NCBI GenBank assembly: GCA_963169105.1
Contig: OY720639.1
Span: 98,344,559-98,408,558, forward strand
DNA length: 64,000 bases
Direction of reading: 5' to 3'
Origin: Ceriagrion tenellum
Taxonomy: Eukaryota; Arthropoda; Insecta; Odonata; Coenagrionidae
The notes under the pieces were generated by a model. It searched no databases. It was not told the DNA's origin and was given only the letters and a program-made list of their open reading frames with translations. Of this stretch, positions 35,455-45,835 are shown piece by piece. Made by a program: the position numbers and the translations under genes. The stretch's first letter is position 1, and each line of letters starts with the position of its first letter.

Positions 35455-35568
35455 ATTTTCTCGGGCTTCCGTCCGGGTGAGTAGGTCCATGTTGGCTCGA
35501 GTTGAGCATTGAAACTTTGGCCTACATGGACCCACTCACCCCGAAAGAATTTCGAGAACATTTTTTGA
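35455..35568. repeat. Hairpin MITE
   Basis: AAATTTTCTCGGGCTTCCGT continuing to GGTGAGTAGGTCCATGTTGG pairs with CCTACATGGACCCACTCACC and onward to CTCGAGAACATTTTTT-like sequence on the right. The tip is CTCGAGTTGAGCATTGAAAC. It lies just downstream of exon C in the direction of transcription, in the following intron. Confidence 0.65.
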
Positions 35569-35720
35569 GGCACGTGAAAGCTTTTACTAATTTCTTTAAC
35601 ACTAGTAAATAATTACGTCGTTTCAGAGAAATTATTTCCCGAAAGTTTAAATTTCTTTGAGTGAAACATGAAATATGTGGCAGTCATACTTCGAGAGATC
35701 ACTTTACCATGGGTACTCAC

Positions 35721-35860
35721 CTGGACCGGGAGCAGGAGGTGGTCGCCGGCGCCAACCGTCGCCGCCCTCGGCTGCAGTGGCGCCAATTGCGGCACAGGCA
35801 ACAGCGGGAAGCTCGGGTTTACTCCAGAAGAGCAGGGTCCCCAATCCGCGCGGCTCGCGG
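35721..35860 (-). CDS. Exon C of unknown nuclear-type protein
   Basis: A 140-nt GC-rich exon candidate. On the minus strand the acceptor is CTTGTCATCTACAG before CCGCGAGCC, and the donor is GGTCCAG followed by GTGAGTACCC. Completing the codon left by exon B (G plus CC) gives A, then ASRADWGPCSSGVNPSFPLL, PVPQLAPLQPRAATVG and AGDHLLLPVQ, ending in phase 0. The peptide is Pro/Leu/Ala-rich with no domain, like a disordered regulatory segment. The same frame is reached if the small exon at 36115 is read in its QAYQSRP frame. Other frames are also open, so the phase is supported by joining and composition only. No homologue recalled. Confidence 0.5.
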
Positions 35861-36114
35861 CTGTAGATGACAAGATGGGTAATGAGGGAGGATAGAGGAG
35901 CCGCGAACAATGACGGACTGTAATCGATAAATCAACCGTAGCTCGTGCAAAACATTCGAAAAAGATTCGGACATGCTACATTAAAATTAGATTAAAAACA
36001 TACAATACAACATGGCCGACATGTATTCTAGAGAGAAAAAAATAATGTCATGCATAAAACTATGTGTAGTATAAAAAATTTATTAAATCCATTCCTTGTC
36101 TTTTTTTTACTCAC

Positions 36115-36157
36115 GGAGATCCAGAAAGGCCGCCGCCGGTCGGGACTGGTACGCCTG
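36115..36157 (-). CDS. 43-nt exon with tandem acceptor
   Basis: On the minus strand GGGACTTTCACAGCAG precedes GCGTACCAGTCC, and TGGATCTCC is followed by GTGAGTAAAA, a strong donor. The two adjacent AGs (CACAG and CAG) form a NAGNAG acceptor, so the exon could be 43 or 40 nt. In the frame that joins exon C correctly it reads QAYQSRPAAAFLDL. Direct joining from exon B would instead give AGVPVPTGGGLSGS and put exon C in a different, less plausible frame. Either an exon between B and this one is missing, or this is an alternative cassette. It lies only 254 bases upstream of exon C. Confidence 0.4.
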
Positions 36158-37631
36158 CTGTGAAAGTCCCAGAGGACTCAGTTCTGCATTTGAATGAAAA
36201 AAAGGCGAACATTCATGCATAAGCATGTCAAAGCTAGATGCTACAGGATGTGCCACAGTTTTTTTGCGTTAGAACATGAACATGCGGGGAAAAGGTAATC
36301 ATGTTTTGCAACCAGGTGAAGTGAGGGTTTATTTTCGTCCTGTTTTTCTCTGTAGGTCTGTCGCTTTTCCTGTCAGTTGAAATCATTCCGTGGCTCTGTA
36401 TTTTCTGTTTGAGATCGATGTTCTCAATTTAAGATTAAGACCACTGTTGTTTTGATGGTTAATACGTAAAGCAGTGAAATGTATGACATGCCGTTTCAAA
36501 CCAGTGCAGTCCCTTTCTGTAACAGTGATCGTATCCGGAAGCATTGTCCCTTAAGGTTGTTGGAGCAGAACTTTGTGTACACATTAGCGTGAACCTTTAC
36601 ATACCTTATCTTATTGCCAATATGTAAAAATAGTTAAATTAATATTTAATAATTGCATGTTACCAATTTCGATTCTTGGCATTTCAATGTAATTCCATTT
36701 TAACACGATGCCTCACGGCTCTTGATGTATGCTTCGGAAAAAATCGACTACATGAGCACGGATTTTCTTTTGAACACGAAATAATACGTTTTGTATTTTC
36801 ATAATAGTTTTGTAACAAATAATAAGGAGTAATTCTGAGTTAAAAACACGTTTTTACTTATGATTTTCTCCTAAATTTCAAACTCTGCACCGTAAATCCA
36901 AGTCATAACAATGATTAGATTAAGACGAAATATTAAAAATAGAATTCTGGCATCGTTTGTAATACTACATGTATGTAAGTTTAAATAGATGCTCTTGAGT
37001 GAAATGTTGTCCAGGAATGTTGTTCTGCTTACTTGAAAAATTATAAAAATTTTCCCTCCATGACTCAGGAATGCCGCTCCAACCACCTTAATCTGTATCT
37101 ATTATCTTCTTATTATTGCTCAAAAGTCGACATGATCGAGTGGTTTGTGTGTAGAGACTTTTTTAAAAAATTGGGTGTTTTAAGAATAGGATTGGAAATA
37201 AGTGTTTTATGAAGGAATTTTAGGGATGCTCCCATAATGTACGCATTGTTTAAAGTGCGTCCTTCGTTGGTAAAATCATGTCGAGATGGATGGATGAGAA
37301 TCAAATGACGAAACTTATATGTGACGGTGGAGTAAATAGTGTAAGAGAAAGCGATTGAACGAGATAGTCACGGGTAAATGTGGAAACGGTATAGAATTAA
37401 AAAAGAATAGATATTATGAGTCTAAGGAAATGGAGGGTATTTGAATATGAATCACCATAGAACTGTGAATGAAACTTTTTTGACCGGGTCTGGTCCGAAA
37501 GGAAACGGCGAAATGGATGTGTGTGTGTGTGCTGATGCGAGGAATGAGATAATAAGAGGAAATGAAATTAAGTTGTACTTCAAAGCAAAATAAATCTTGC
37601 CAACCGTATAAAATTAATGAAGAGAAAATTT
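36158..37631. other. Intronic stretch, no gene seen
   Basis: Near 36550 the sequence CTTAAGGTTGTTGGAGCAG resembles the left end of the TTAA MITE at 39079, perhaps a remnant. A short TG run lies at 37518-37530. Confidence 0.4.
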
Positions 37632-37882
37632 AGCTCGCTCAATATTATAAACTGTTGTCTAGATTTTTAAAAGCAGAAATTTCGCTCACTCCAAGAGATC
37701 CTTCCAATTCTGTTTCCTCTCAGCTTTTAACAGCAGTATTTGTAAAATTAAGATTAAGCTCGCCCAGTATTTAAAACTGTGGTATGGCCTTTAAAAACCA
37801 GTAATATTCGCTCCCTCCAAGAGATCCTTCCAATCTGTTTCCTCTCAGTTCATAAAAAATCCTTATAACAGCAGTATTTGCT
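37632..37882. repeat. Tandem duplication, period about 125 bp
   Basis: Both units contain AGCTCGC, CCAAGAGATCCTTCCAAT, TGTTTCCTCTCAG and AACAGCAGTATTTG in order; the first begins at 37632 and the second at 37757. Diverged by substitutions and a small insertion. Noncoding. Confidence 0.7.
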
Positions 37883-38089
37883 ATTGGGAATAAGAGCGAA
37901 CGTTTTACAGTGTTAGGAAACCGCAAAAAAAATGCAACAGCTGTGCCAAAACACTTTTTTATTCCCTGATGCGCGGGATTATGTCCAAAAAAAGGAAAAA
38001 TTGTTCCAAAAGTTCGGATCCATTGCTTTGGTCTCACATAAAGGTGTAAAGCTGTAGTATAATCACGAGTGATATTCCCTCCAAACTAG
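37883..38089. other. No gene seen
   Basis: AT-rich intronic DNA between the tandem repeat and the GC-rich island. Confidence 0.4.
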
Positions 38090-38600
38090 GCGCTAAGAAG
38101 CGACAACGTGGAAATGTCGAGCCATCTGCGTGGGAATATCATGGCTCTCGAGTTGAGCCGACGTTAAATCAGCGGGTGGAGATGGAAATTTATGGCGAAT
38201 CGTCTCACGGCGAAATGGAGGCATTATCCGAGGCTCAGGCGTTTGTTCGCAGCCGCTGTATTCCAATACACCGGCACAAAGTGTCAGACCGTCGACATCG
38301 ATCAATCTCCGATTATTCTGCGGCCAACCAACGAGGTGGATGCCTTGTCAGAGCCACAATCCCCTTCCCTCCCTCTCTCCGTTCGTACAGCGCCTGTGAA
38401 CTAATCGACAATCGCCATATTTCCGATGATGGCCATGCGCGCGGCGCGCCATTCCTCCCGTGACATAATGTACGGCGTCGTCTCACTCGCTCGAGATTTC
38501 AACGCGCAATTGAAATTTCGGCAGTGATCGAGAAGGGGATTTGGTCCCACCTAACTTGACTCCCGGCGATCGGCGTTTTATAACGGTTTGATTGGAGTCA
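38090..38600. other. CpG-rich intronic island, possible regulatory element
   Basis: About 500 bases rich in GC and CpG inside the large intron between exon B and the small exon. It includes GGCCATGCGCGCGGCGCGCC and several CGA/TCG-rich words. Open frames exist in three registers on plus (38176-38463, 38192-38404) and one on minus (38305-38093), as expected from GC content, and none is recognised. CTCTCCGTTCGTACAG near 38390 imitates a plus-strand acceptor. A conserved enhancer or an alternative promoter is possible; an exon cannot be excluded. Confidence 0.3.
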
Positions 38601-39078
38601 CAGTGCCCTCGCGCATCGTTGAGAATCTCTCCACTCGCCAATCATTATAGATGACATTCAAGCCATAAAAGCGAACATTACTCATGAAATATAAACCCAA
38701 AGTTCATAAAATGGTGCTCGGGCTAAATATTTATCGCGAAACAGTAATAATTTAATAAAAGTATTCAGAATAAAATAAAAAAACACTCTTTTTCCACAGT
38801 ATTATTTGCAAATTTCCCGACACGTTGCGGCGTATTGCAGCATTATAGGCATTAACCTGTAGAACAGTGGACCAAGTACTGGTGATGAGAAAAATATAAA
38901 TATTTCTTTGGGTTTATAGGCGGAAATGAGTGGTGATAAGTGCAAGGATAATTTTTCCCTGCATAGATCTATGGAGAGACTTGATGATTTAAAAGTACCA
39001 AGCATTTTATCTATATACTAATACCATCGTTAAAATTGTGAGCAAAGTGCAGACAACGCGCTAAGGTTTGTGCATTAA
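38601..39078. other. No gene seen
   Basis: AT-rich intronic DNA up to the TTAA preceding the MITE. Confidence 0.4.
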
Positions 39079-39906
39079 GGTTGATGGAGCAAAATATCAT
39101 TTCATTTCAATATCATTGAATCTATTTTCATTTTAGGGAGTAATATCTCAGCCTTCCAAAGAAAACAACATTTTAGCCACTCACCGAACAGCTTGAAGAG
39201 ATATTTCCTAGGGGATCGGGTTGGTGTGCTGGCTAGAGTACTGGCTAACCTTATGGGCAGCCAGGGTTCAATTTCCTGCAGAGGAGGATGTTTTTAAGAG
39301 GAAATCCGATCCCTACTTGAGTGTCTTGAGGAGGACACTTCTAGTACAGTACTCCGTCTGTCTCCGTCTATCGTTAAGAGCAGGAAAATGCCGACGCCGG
39401 GTTTCTTACCCCCCTTCCTCCCTTACCTGTTCCCTATGGCGCAAATGACCTTAGCTGTCGGTCGCATCCCCAAAAATCCAATCAAATCCGATATTTCCAA
39501 AAAATAACGGCCAATTTACATGGGAAGTGGAACGCGTACGTACTCCAAAGGGACATTATTTAAAAATAAAGAATTGCCGGAACCTAAGTGTTGTGAAAAA
39601 AATTAATAGTGCATACTTTATATGTTTACTTAAATATTAAAAATATTAATCCTATAGCCACTGAATTAAATTTTAAAATACAAAAAAACCACCCATTGTG
39701 AAGTTTTGAAAGTTCCGCGTGAAAAAATTGGGCAAGATGAAGAATTCCATAGATATTCTTACATAATTACCAAGGATTTAAATTGTTTAAAACTCTATGC
39801 TTGCAACATAAATACCACAGTATTATTCCTACAGTTGCCGACATTTATACGCGGAATTCAAATATGGTCTCCATTATGACTAGAGAAATATTTCACTCCA
39901 AGTACC
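39079..39906 (+). mobile_element. TTAA-flanked MITE, copy 4, with nested SINE
   Basis: TTAA at 39075-39078 precedes GGTTGATGGAGCAAAATATC, and the right end AAATATTTCACTCCAAGTACC meets TTAG at 39907. The body follows copy 1: TATCTCAGCCTTCC, then, after the SINE at 39209-39489, ATGGGAAGTGG, GTACTCCAAAGGGACATT and GACTAGAGAAATATTTCACT. Without the SINE and one target copy it is about 540 bp, the same size as the other full copies. Confidence 0.75.
39209..39489 (+). mobile_element. Full-length tRNA-derived SINE, nested in a MITE
   Basis: Flanked by GATATTTCC at 39200-39208 and 39490-39498, a 9-bp target duplication within the MITE. The head has an A-box-like GTGCTGGCTAGAGTACTGG and B-box-like AGGGTTCAATTTCC; the tail reads ATGGCGCAAATGACCTTAG, TGTCGGTCGC, CCCCAAAAATCCAATCAAA. 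At 281 bp it is the reference for the truncated copy at 16835-16915. The 3' end (CCAATCAAATCC) has no poly(A), so the partner LINE probably recognises a specific tail. Confidence 0.8.
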
Positions 39907-42595
39907 TTAGGGTAGTTGGTACTTAGGTAGGGTAGTAGGAATTCGGTTCAATGTAAATTAAATGAATTTGATTTCATTATTTGGAAAAAAAACTTGTTAT
40001 CTTTCCGATGAAAGCGAAATATTAGCCACTTTCTACGTTACGTTTACTTTACGTACACGTTCTACACTTCACAAAATATTTAGGTACCTAAATCTAGAAG
40101 TCATTTTCCGTAAGATGTTGTATGGCTTAGAGCTCCAGAGAGACGCGGTTGAAAAATAAATAAGGGAGTTTGAAGGCACTTGTTGCCTTAAATGTTAAAA
40201 TTTATATATTTATTACGTTTTTGTCATTTGTTTTTGAAAACATATTTATATGTCACCAAAATACTTTCGATAAAATCGCAAAAAAAATCCATCACTCATG
40301 GGGGACTTTTCAACCTACTCTTGGTTTTATTTTTACTTGGTTTGTGGTTTTCATCCCGAGAAAGCTGCAGCTTCATTTCGTTTGAATGTTTATAAATCAG
40401 CGATTAATTTTGCAGCCACAAAGTTTCTGGTTTATTTGAGTGCACTCTTTCTACCGCAAGATTAAATTTGAAGTGGTTTCGTCTCTCTTCTTGTCCTATG
40501 TTGGTCTGTATCGTAGGCTCTTACCATCTTTCGTTACTCATCTCGCTTTTAATGCAGCATCTACTCCCTAAATTAATCGCGAAATTGAGATCTGAAATGG
40601 CTTTTAATACTGAAAAGATCAATTCTGAGTGAGTTAAAAAGTAAAATGCCAAGCTCTTATTCCATCAGAAAGAGCGGCATTTTAAAGAATTCCAGATAAA
40701 ATGGGAATAAGCCTGTTGCATTTACTGAGAGGTAAAGTAATATTCTTTGACATGACCTTGAGTTAGTTTTTTTTTTGTTTCTGGTTACCGGAGATGATCA
40801 TCTACGGCTATTCTTATTATTTCCCAAAGGTTAAAGAAAGAAAACAGAATGAAATATATAAAGAGAAAAAGCGGAATAGGCGCAGGTTTTTTTTAGAAAA
40901 AAGGCGCAAAAATAATTAAGTGAAAAGATATGAGGATCTGAATGGCTTGATGAGTGAGTGATACGATCAATCATTATTAACTAAGTATGAAAAAATAGGC
41001 AACTTCCACTGTGATATATTTATTTCTAATTGCTACATAGCATCCAGTAGTTTCGCCTGTTCTACCATGCTGGCAAAACTAAATATTCACAATTATATAG
41101 TTTATAGTAAATAGTTTTTGGGTGAGACAGGAATAGAAGGTGAAAAACTCCGGTCACTGATAGCGTAATTGCTGTTATTGAAGGACATCAGTATGTGTTA
41201 TGTTATGATGTGTATTACATAATTATTCGGCAAATAGGTGAAAGAAAATATTATTTTGGATAGCTGCGTGGCCATGGAGATGACCTTGGAATGGTGCTAT
41301 TACAGATACATGCTGTTTTACGTTGAAAAGAAGTTTAATTGTACTTTGATACATATTGGTTACCCATGTTGCTGACACATTTATAAATGATAAAAAGAGA
41401 AGTGAAAATTTTACAATGAGCTCTGAAATGTCTGATGGTTTGCGTAAATATATGAGCTATTCGTATTTTAAATGAAAATCCTTTTTTGTTTGAGCATTGT
41501 CGTCTTTAATGCATGTCGAAGGTATTGTTTGTCGGTTTGACTAAGTTTCTCAATTATCTTATGATTTTATACCTATTTTCCCTAAGGGAATATTGTATTT
41601 ATGTTGTATACATGAGTTAGGTGTGTGCTAATGCATTGTGAGCGTTCTTATAGGTATTCTTGGCTCTTGGAATTTTCTCTAGTGCAGGGTGAGCCTCGAG
41701 AATCGTTTCAGGTAGCATTCTTTGAACGTAGCTTAAGAAGCGATCTCGAATCTCGATCGAAGCGGTGAGAAAAGTTATGGCGGAAATCTCTCTCTTATGA
41801 TGAAATTTTACCATTGAATAAAGTAGTTATCGTTAAAGTATTGAAACTTTCGCTGTCCACGTTCTAAAATTATATTTTCTTCTCTGGAAACTCCCCGCGT
41901 CTGCATTTTAAAACACCTCTTCTCGCTTGCCGGGGGCCTACTCAGGGGTAATGGGGATAACCAATGAGAAAATATGTTGGTGTTATTTTTAAAATCCAAT
42001 CGTGGGGATCTCGGAAGATGAGACTACTCTTAAAATAATGGTTTGCTACGAGAGGATTAGTTCACATGCTATGATGATCTCGAATAAGATAACGGAGAAA
42101 ATTAGATTTGGGTACATATTTCGTTGCTACACATCGTTTGATTGCGGTAGGTCGATGCCGAACCTATCGTTTAACATATAGCAGTGTGTTATCTAGCGAG
42201 CTTCTCGTGCCAAGTGACCTAGATATCTCTTTCTGGATATATATTTGTGCTCTCATAAGTCTGAAAATAAAGACGAAATGGAAGAAGTAATACCGTAGTT
42301 CCGAATTTTCAAGCCTAAACTACCCACTTTTTTGCTTCGAAGAGCATTCTTAGATGCGTCTTGATGACCGAGGGAAAAGCCATGCTTCCATGCATTCGAG
42401 TTAGCATTACCCTCAGCAGATCTCATCTCTCTACTGTCATACTGCGCTACGGCAGCGAGCTGAAGGTGCGCTCTCCATTTGTCATTTGTTTATTGGATTC
42501 GATGAAACATTCGCTATTTTTGGAAATTAACGATCTTATTTTATTTTTTCAATTGACATCTGTAACGGATATCAATTATAATTATTTTCTTCCCG
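39907..42595. other. Intronic stretch, no gene seen
   Basis: AT-rich; no repeat or coding motif recognised in about 2.7 kb beyond short frames. Confidence 0.4.
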
Positions 42596-42672
42596 TTTTT
42601 ATCTCTCCCATATTTTCTCCGTATTTATCCCATATTTATCCCGTATTTATACCGTATTAAGCCCATATTTAT
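42596..42672. repeat. Short minisatellite
   Basis: Degenerate repeats of about 11 bases (TCCCATATTTA, TCCCGTATTTA, CCGTATTTA) run through this stretch. Confidence 0.6.
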
Positions 42673-43049
42673 TTTCGAACATCTCATAACGTCTAGAGGG
42701 CCAGAAAGTACGACGTTACACGAAAGCGCTTGGGAGGTATTTTTAAAGTGTTTCTGATTGCAAACGCAGAGAAGGTAAGGCGAAGTTCTTTCTTTTTTTT
42801 CTCCAAGGAGGTATTGCAGAGGGCCGAGGACCGCAGGGCACTCGTTTCACGTCTCAGGGAATACGACACCATCGCATGCAAAATCCCGTCTCAAGGCGGA
42901 TGGATGCAAATGAAGAGCAGCAGTAGGAAGAAAACAGAGAGAGATAGAGAGATAGACCAGCAGCACAGCACACAACCAGCGCAACACTATTTTTTTGCTT
43001 TATTTTTCAAATCTTGCGACGCGTCGCGAGAGAGTGTTGCATGGCTCAC

Positions 43050-43223
43050 CCAGTGCTGCAGCGGAGGTGATGCCGAGTCCGGGGGCGGTGAAGAGCGAGG
43101 CGGCGGTGCCGGCCTGCGGGCACAACCCCCCCGGGGGCGGAGGGGGCGCTAGGGTGTGTATTGGGGGGAGCTGCGGGGGCTGCAGTGCCAGGCCGGCTAT
43201 CACGTTGATCCCGTTGACGTTGC
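43050..43223 (-). CDS. Exon B of unknown nuclear-type protein
   Basis: A 174-nt exon candidate. On the minus strand a CT-rich tract ends CTTCCGATCACTCCAG before GCAACGTCAACGGG, and the donor is GCAGCACTGG followed by GTGAGCC. Exon A leaves one base (G); G plus GC gives Gly, then NVNGINVIAGLALQPPQLPP, IHTLAPPPPPGGLC, PQAGTAASLFTAPGLG and ITSAAALG, leaving one G. The phase-0 reading hits a TGA at its eighth codon; the third reading is open but Arg-rich. The peptide has a five-proline run and is Ala/Leu/Gly-rich, suggesting a disordered transcription-regulator segment. The 140-codon plus frame across this block is its antisense shadow. Family unknown. Confidence 0.55.
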
Positions 43224-43387
43224 CTGGAGTGATCGGAAGAGAGAGAGAGAGGAAAAAAGGAATAGAGGGAGCAGTGGTGTTTGTTTTTCCACGGGGGTGC
43301 ATCCGAACACTTTAAAGTGAACGTAATGGACCTTCTCCGCCGTCGAACGTAACTCTGTCCTCTCATTCTGGCGAAAACGTTTCAAGG

Positions 43388-43470
43388 AGTCTGTATACCA
43401 TGACCTAAAACGCTTCCGCAGATATCTACGCGCTTTCGTTTTACGACTCGCCCTTGCAACTTAAAAGAAA
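43388..43470. repeat. Short dispersed repeat shared with 14735-14815
   Basis: TGTATACCATGACCTAAAAC then GCTTCCGCAGATATCTACGC, matching GTATACCAAGGTCAAAAATG and GCTTCCGCAGCCGCCTATGC at 14735. Unassigned; similarity fades after about 70 bases. Confidence 0.4.
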
Positions 43471-43524
43471 TCTGTTTGCGCAGGCCTCTGTAATGAAGAT
43501 AAATACTCAAAATAAGTGTCGTAA

Positions 43525-43958
43525 TTTTGTGAAATTCAGAGTGGAAAAATCGTTCGCCTGGACTGGAAGTCGAACCCTGATCCCTCGATTTCGCGCCGAG
43601 TGCTCTAACTAGTTTACCTACCCAGGCGTCCTCTTCCACTGTGAATCTCATATGGGCTTTAAGGAGCAAGTTGTCCTTACAGGTACCTGGCATGTATTGC
43701 TAGAGGTACCCGTATGCGAGCGCTAAGCGCTACAGTCCACGAGGTAAAGCCAAATTTTAAACACAACGGGTTTAACTATCGACATTTTCAAGGAACTACA
43801 AAACTAGTAGTGCAGTAACTTTAACGGAGTCACCCGCTAGTGTTCACACAACTGTGAGACATTCACAGTGGTAAATTCTGTGTGAAATTTTGTGTGATCC
43901 CTAGCGGCTGACTCCGTTAAAGTTACTGCGCAGCTAGTTCCGTAGTTCTTTGAAACTG
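43525..43958. mobile_element. Inverted tRNA-like SINE dimer, rearranged copy
   Basis: Flanked by a perfect 12-bp duplication, TAAGTGTCGTAA, at 43513-43524 and 43959-43970. The left part is an antisense tRNA-like unit like that at 15297 (CTGGAAGTCGAACCCTGATC, CCTACCCAGGCGTCCTCTTC). The sense unit is lost and replaced by a second inverted pair: AACTACAAAACTAGTAGTGC with GCGCAGCTAGTTCCGTAGTT, and TAACTTTAACGGAGTC with GACTCCGTTAAAGTTA. The 3' end CCGTAGTTCTTTGAAA matches the 15297 copy. The long target duplication points to LINE-mediated insertion. Confidence 0.75.
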
Positions 43959-44505
43959 TAAGTGTCGTAACTTTTAACTTTTCCCTTTATTCATAACTTT
44001 TTCGATTGCGGAAGTGACGTAAAAAATGTCAAAAATCAGGTGATTGCCATAACACATGCAACCCTTATTCCTTAAAAACTTTTCACTTATTGTGTATAGA
44101 AATCCTTCATTTAAATAAGGGATCATCGAAGCGTTGAAAATTATGTATTTTAACGTCACTGTAAACATTCTCCTAAACAATTTCAACAGATTCAACGATT
44201 TCTTCCCCCTTTTTTGCTTTTACGTTTCCCTGGTCTTCCCCGTGCTTTTATTCCCCCCGGATTTACTGGATTCCCCACTCCTACCCTTGGTTTTTCCTGA
44301 TGTTTCCTTGTTTTTATTCCATTTACCTGCCACTTCCCCCACACTATTTCTGTTCTCCACCCTCCCCCTCCTCTAGCATGTCCAATGCATATATGTGATG
44401 GGTCCTCTACTGAATTTGACTTGTACCTGATGATGGCTCTGTGAGCTGAAACGCGTCGTACGTATTAAAATATCTTGTGGTAAAGTGAAATACTGTTTCT
44501 GTTAT
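43959..44505. other. Intronic stretch, no gene seen
   Basis: Pyrimidine-rich at 44200-44375; CCTGATGATGGCTCTGTGAG and CTGAAACGCGTCGTACG near 44428-44465 resemble one arm of the fold-back elements. Confidence 0.4.
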
Positions 44506-44605
44506 AATATTCTTCTGAACCCTTGAAACGCATTTTCCACTGTGCCGTCAGTGGCGCTGTTGTCCGTGGAGGGTAATGGAGAGAAAGGCGAAGATCGCTC
44601 CTATA
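44506..44605. repeat. Dispersed repeat shared with 16066-16155
   Basis: Contains ATTCTTCTGAACCCTTG and CAGTGGCGCTGTTGTCCGTG in the same order and spacing as the partner copy; a GC-rich block follows directly. Confidence 0.5.
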
Positions 44606-45010
44606 AACTGAGGCAGAACCCAGAACTAGATGGGCGTTTTCGGCCGAGGTATACTGCCCCCATAGAGTATTGGTGGGCGGGGACTTCTGAGGTGAAGGGT
44701 CTCAAATTCGACCATAATTGGTCCGAATAGACCATCCATAGGTCCGGTCGGACCCCGATCCGATGACAAACTCCGACAGACCGCAACACCCACAGTTAAA
44801 GGGAGTCGGCGGACACCTTATCCCAAAAATTTGGGCAATGGGCTACGCCGGTTCTCAACAGATGTGCGGTAAGTTTTCGCGAAAGCAAGACTGGCGGCGA
44901 ATCGTCCAACGTTGTTGCGGGAACCCAACAGCTACGAGGACTGGGGGGAGTCTGGGGCCCATTGTCGTCCTTTTGACGTCAATCCGCCTCATGGTGTCGG
45001 CCTCCTAGTG
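44606..45010. other. GC-rich block, unknown
   Basis: Unusually GC-rich for an intron. It includes GGACTTCTGAGGTGAAGG, TAGGTCCGGTCGGACCCC and ATGTGCGGTAAGTTTTCGCG, the last resembling a plus-strand splice donor. A 62-codon frame occurs on each strand and an 81-codon frame on plus; none is recognised. Since it follows a dispersed repeat directly, it may be the interior of an unknown transposon. Confidence 0.25.
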
Positions 45011-45295
45011 GTTGTGCTTCGCTAACCTTTCCCACTCCCGTTACCCTTTTCCCACTGCCTACCTATTCCCAGGCGATAAGCTTCGAGATGCTAGACCGTG
45101 GGGTAAGCTTTTAACCCTAGCGAGGTGACTCGAAACAGGTGCCCCCATACAGTATACGCAGGTATACGAGGTACACGCAGGATAATAAATGCTAAATTCG
45201 GTATGAAGGACCTCAGAAAAGCATATTCAATGGTATCCGGTGAGATATTGTGGAACATCATCGTAATTTCTAAAAGAAAGAAAAAAGCTTTGTAT

Positions 45296-45404
45296 AATGT
45301 CCAATCGATTATTTATTTGTATAACGCGTTTCAACGCTTATCGACGCTTATGACGCTTTTAGCATTGAAGCGCGTTGTTCCATAAAATAACCGAGTGGAC
45401 AATA
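45296..45404. repeat. Hairpin MITE
   Basis: AATGTCCAATCGATTATTTA and AACGCGTTTCAACGCTTA on the left pair with AGCATTGAAGCGCGTTGTTC and AATAACCGAGTGGACAATAG on the right. The tip region is a run of GACGCTTAT-like words. Confidence 0.65.
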
Positions 45405-45667
45405 GAAGTTTTTCTTAGTTCTTTTAATATTCACGACCTTATAAAAGACTTAAAAGTTGTTTTTTCCACAATGGTTGTCACTGTGCTGAAAAATTGAACT
45501 GAGTTAAATACGCTCAAAATAGAATAGTGCAAAGACTTCTCCTTACTATGTTAAACTATGAATGTATCGGATTTAGTTTTCATTACTCAGAACGGAAATA
45601 AATGAAAATATCATATTTCCATTTTATCTCTATCGCCTCAGGCTTAACTGTGTGGAAGTTCATTTTA

Positions 45668-45835
45668 TCGTAAATGAAAAATGAAAAACTTTGTAATATT
45701 CCACCAATTTAGTTTACGGTACCGAAGGTATTTTACCGAAAATGGTACCTAAAGATGTCGCCGCTGCGACGGAACTAGTTGTACCGTAAAATAAATTGGT
45801 GGAATATTACAAAGTTTTTCATTTTTCATTTACGA
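45668..45835. repeat. Near-perfect inverted repeat with flanking direct repeat
   Basis: Arms of about 55 bp: TCGTAAATGAAAAATGAAAA on to CCACCAATTTAGTTTACGGT, and the inverted copy ACCGTAAAATAAATTGGTGG to TTTTCATTTTTCATTTACGA. Only one clear mismatch was seen in the arms, so it is recent or maintained. ATATCATATTTCCATT occurs at about 45609 and again directly after the right arm at about 45835. Confidence 0.75.

Noticed and set aside
38380..38460. Plus-strand acceptor CCGTTCGTACAG with an open frame
   Set aside because: No matching donor with coding-like sequence could be found; the pyrimidine tract is part of a generally CT-rich patch.
42730..43152. 140-codon plus frame across exon B
   Set aside because: Its second half is the antisense of a GC-rich exon; the first half has no recognised motif.
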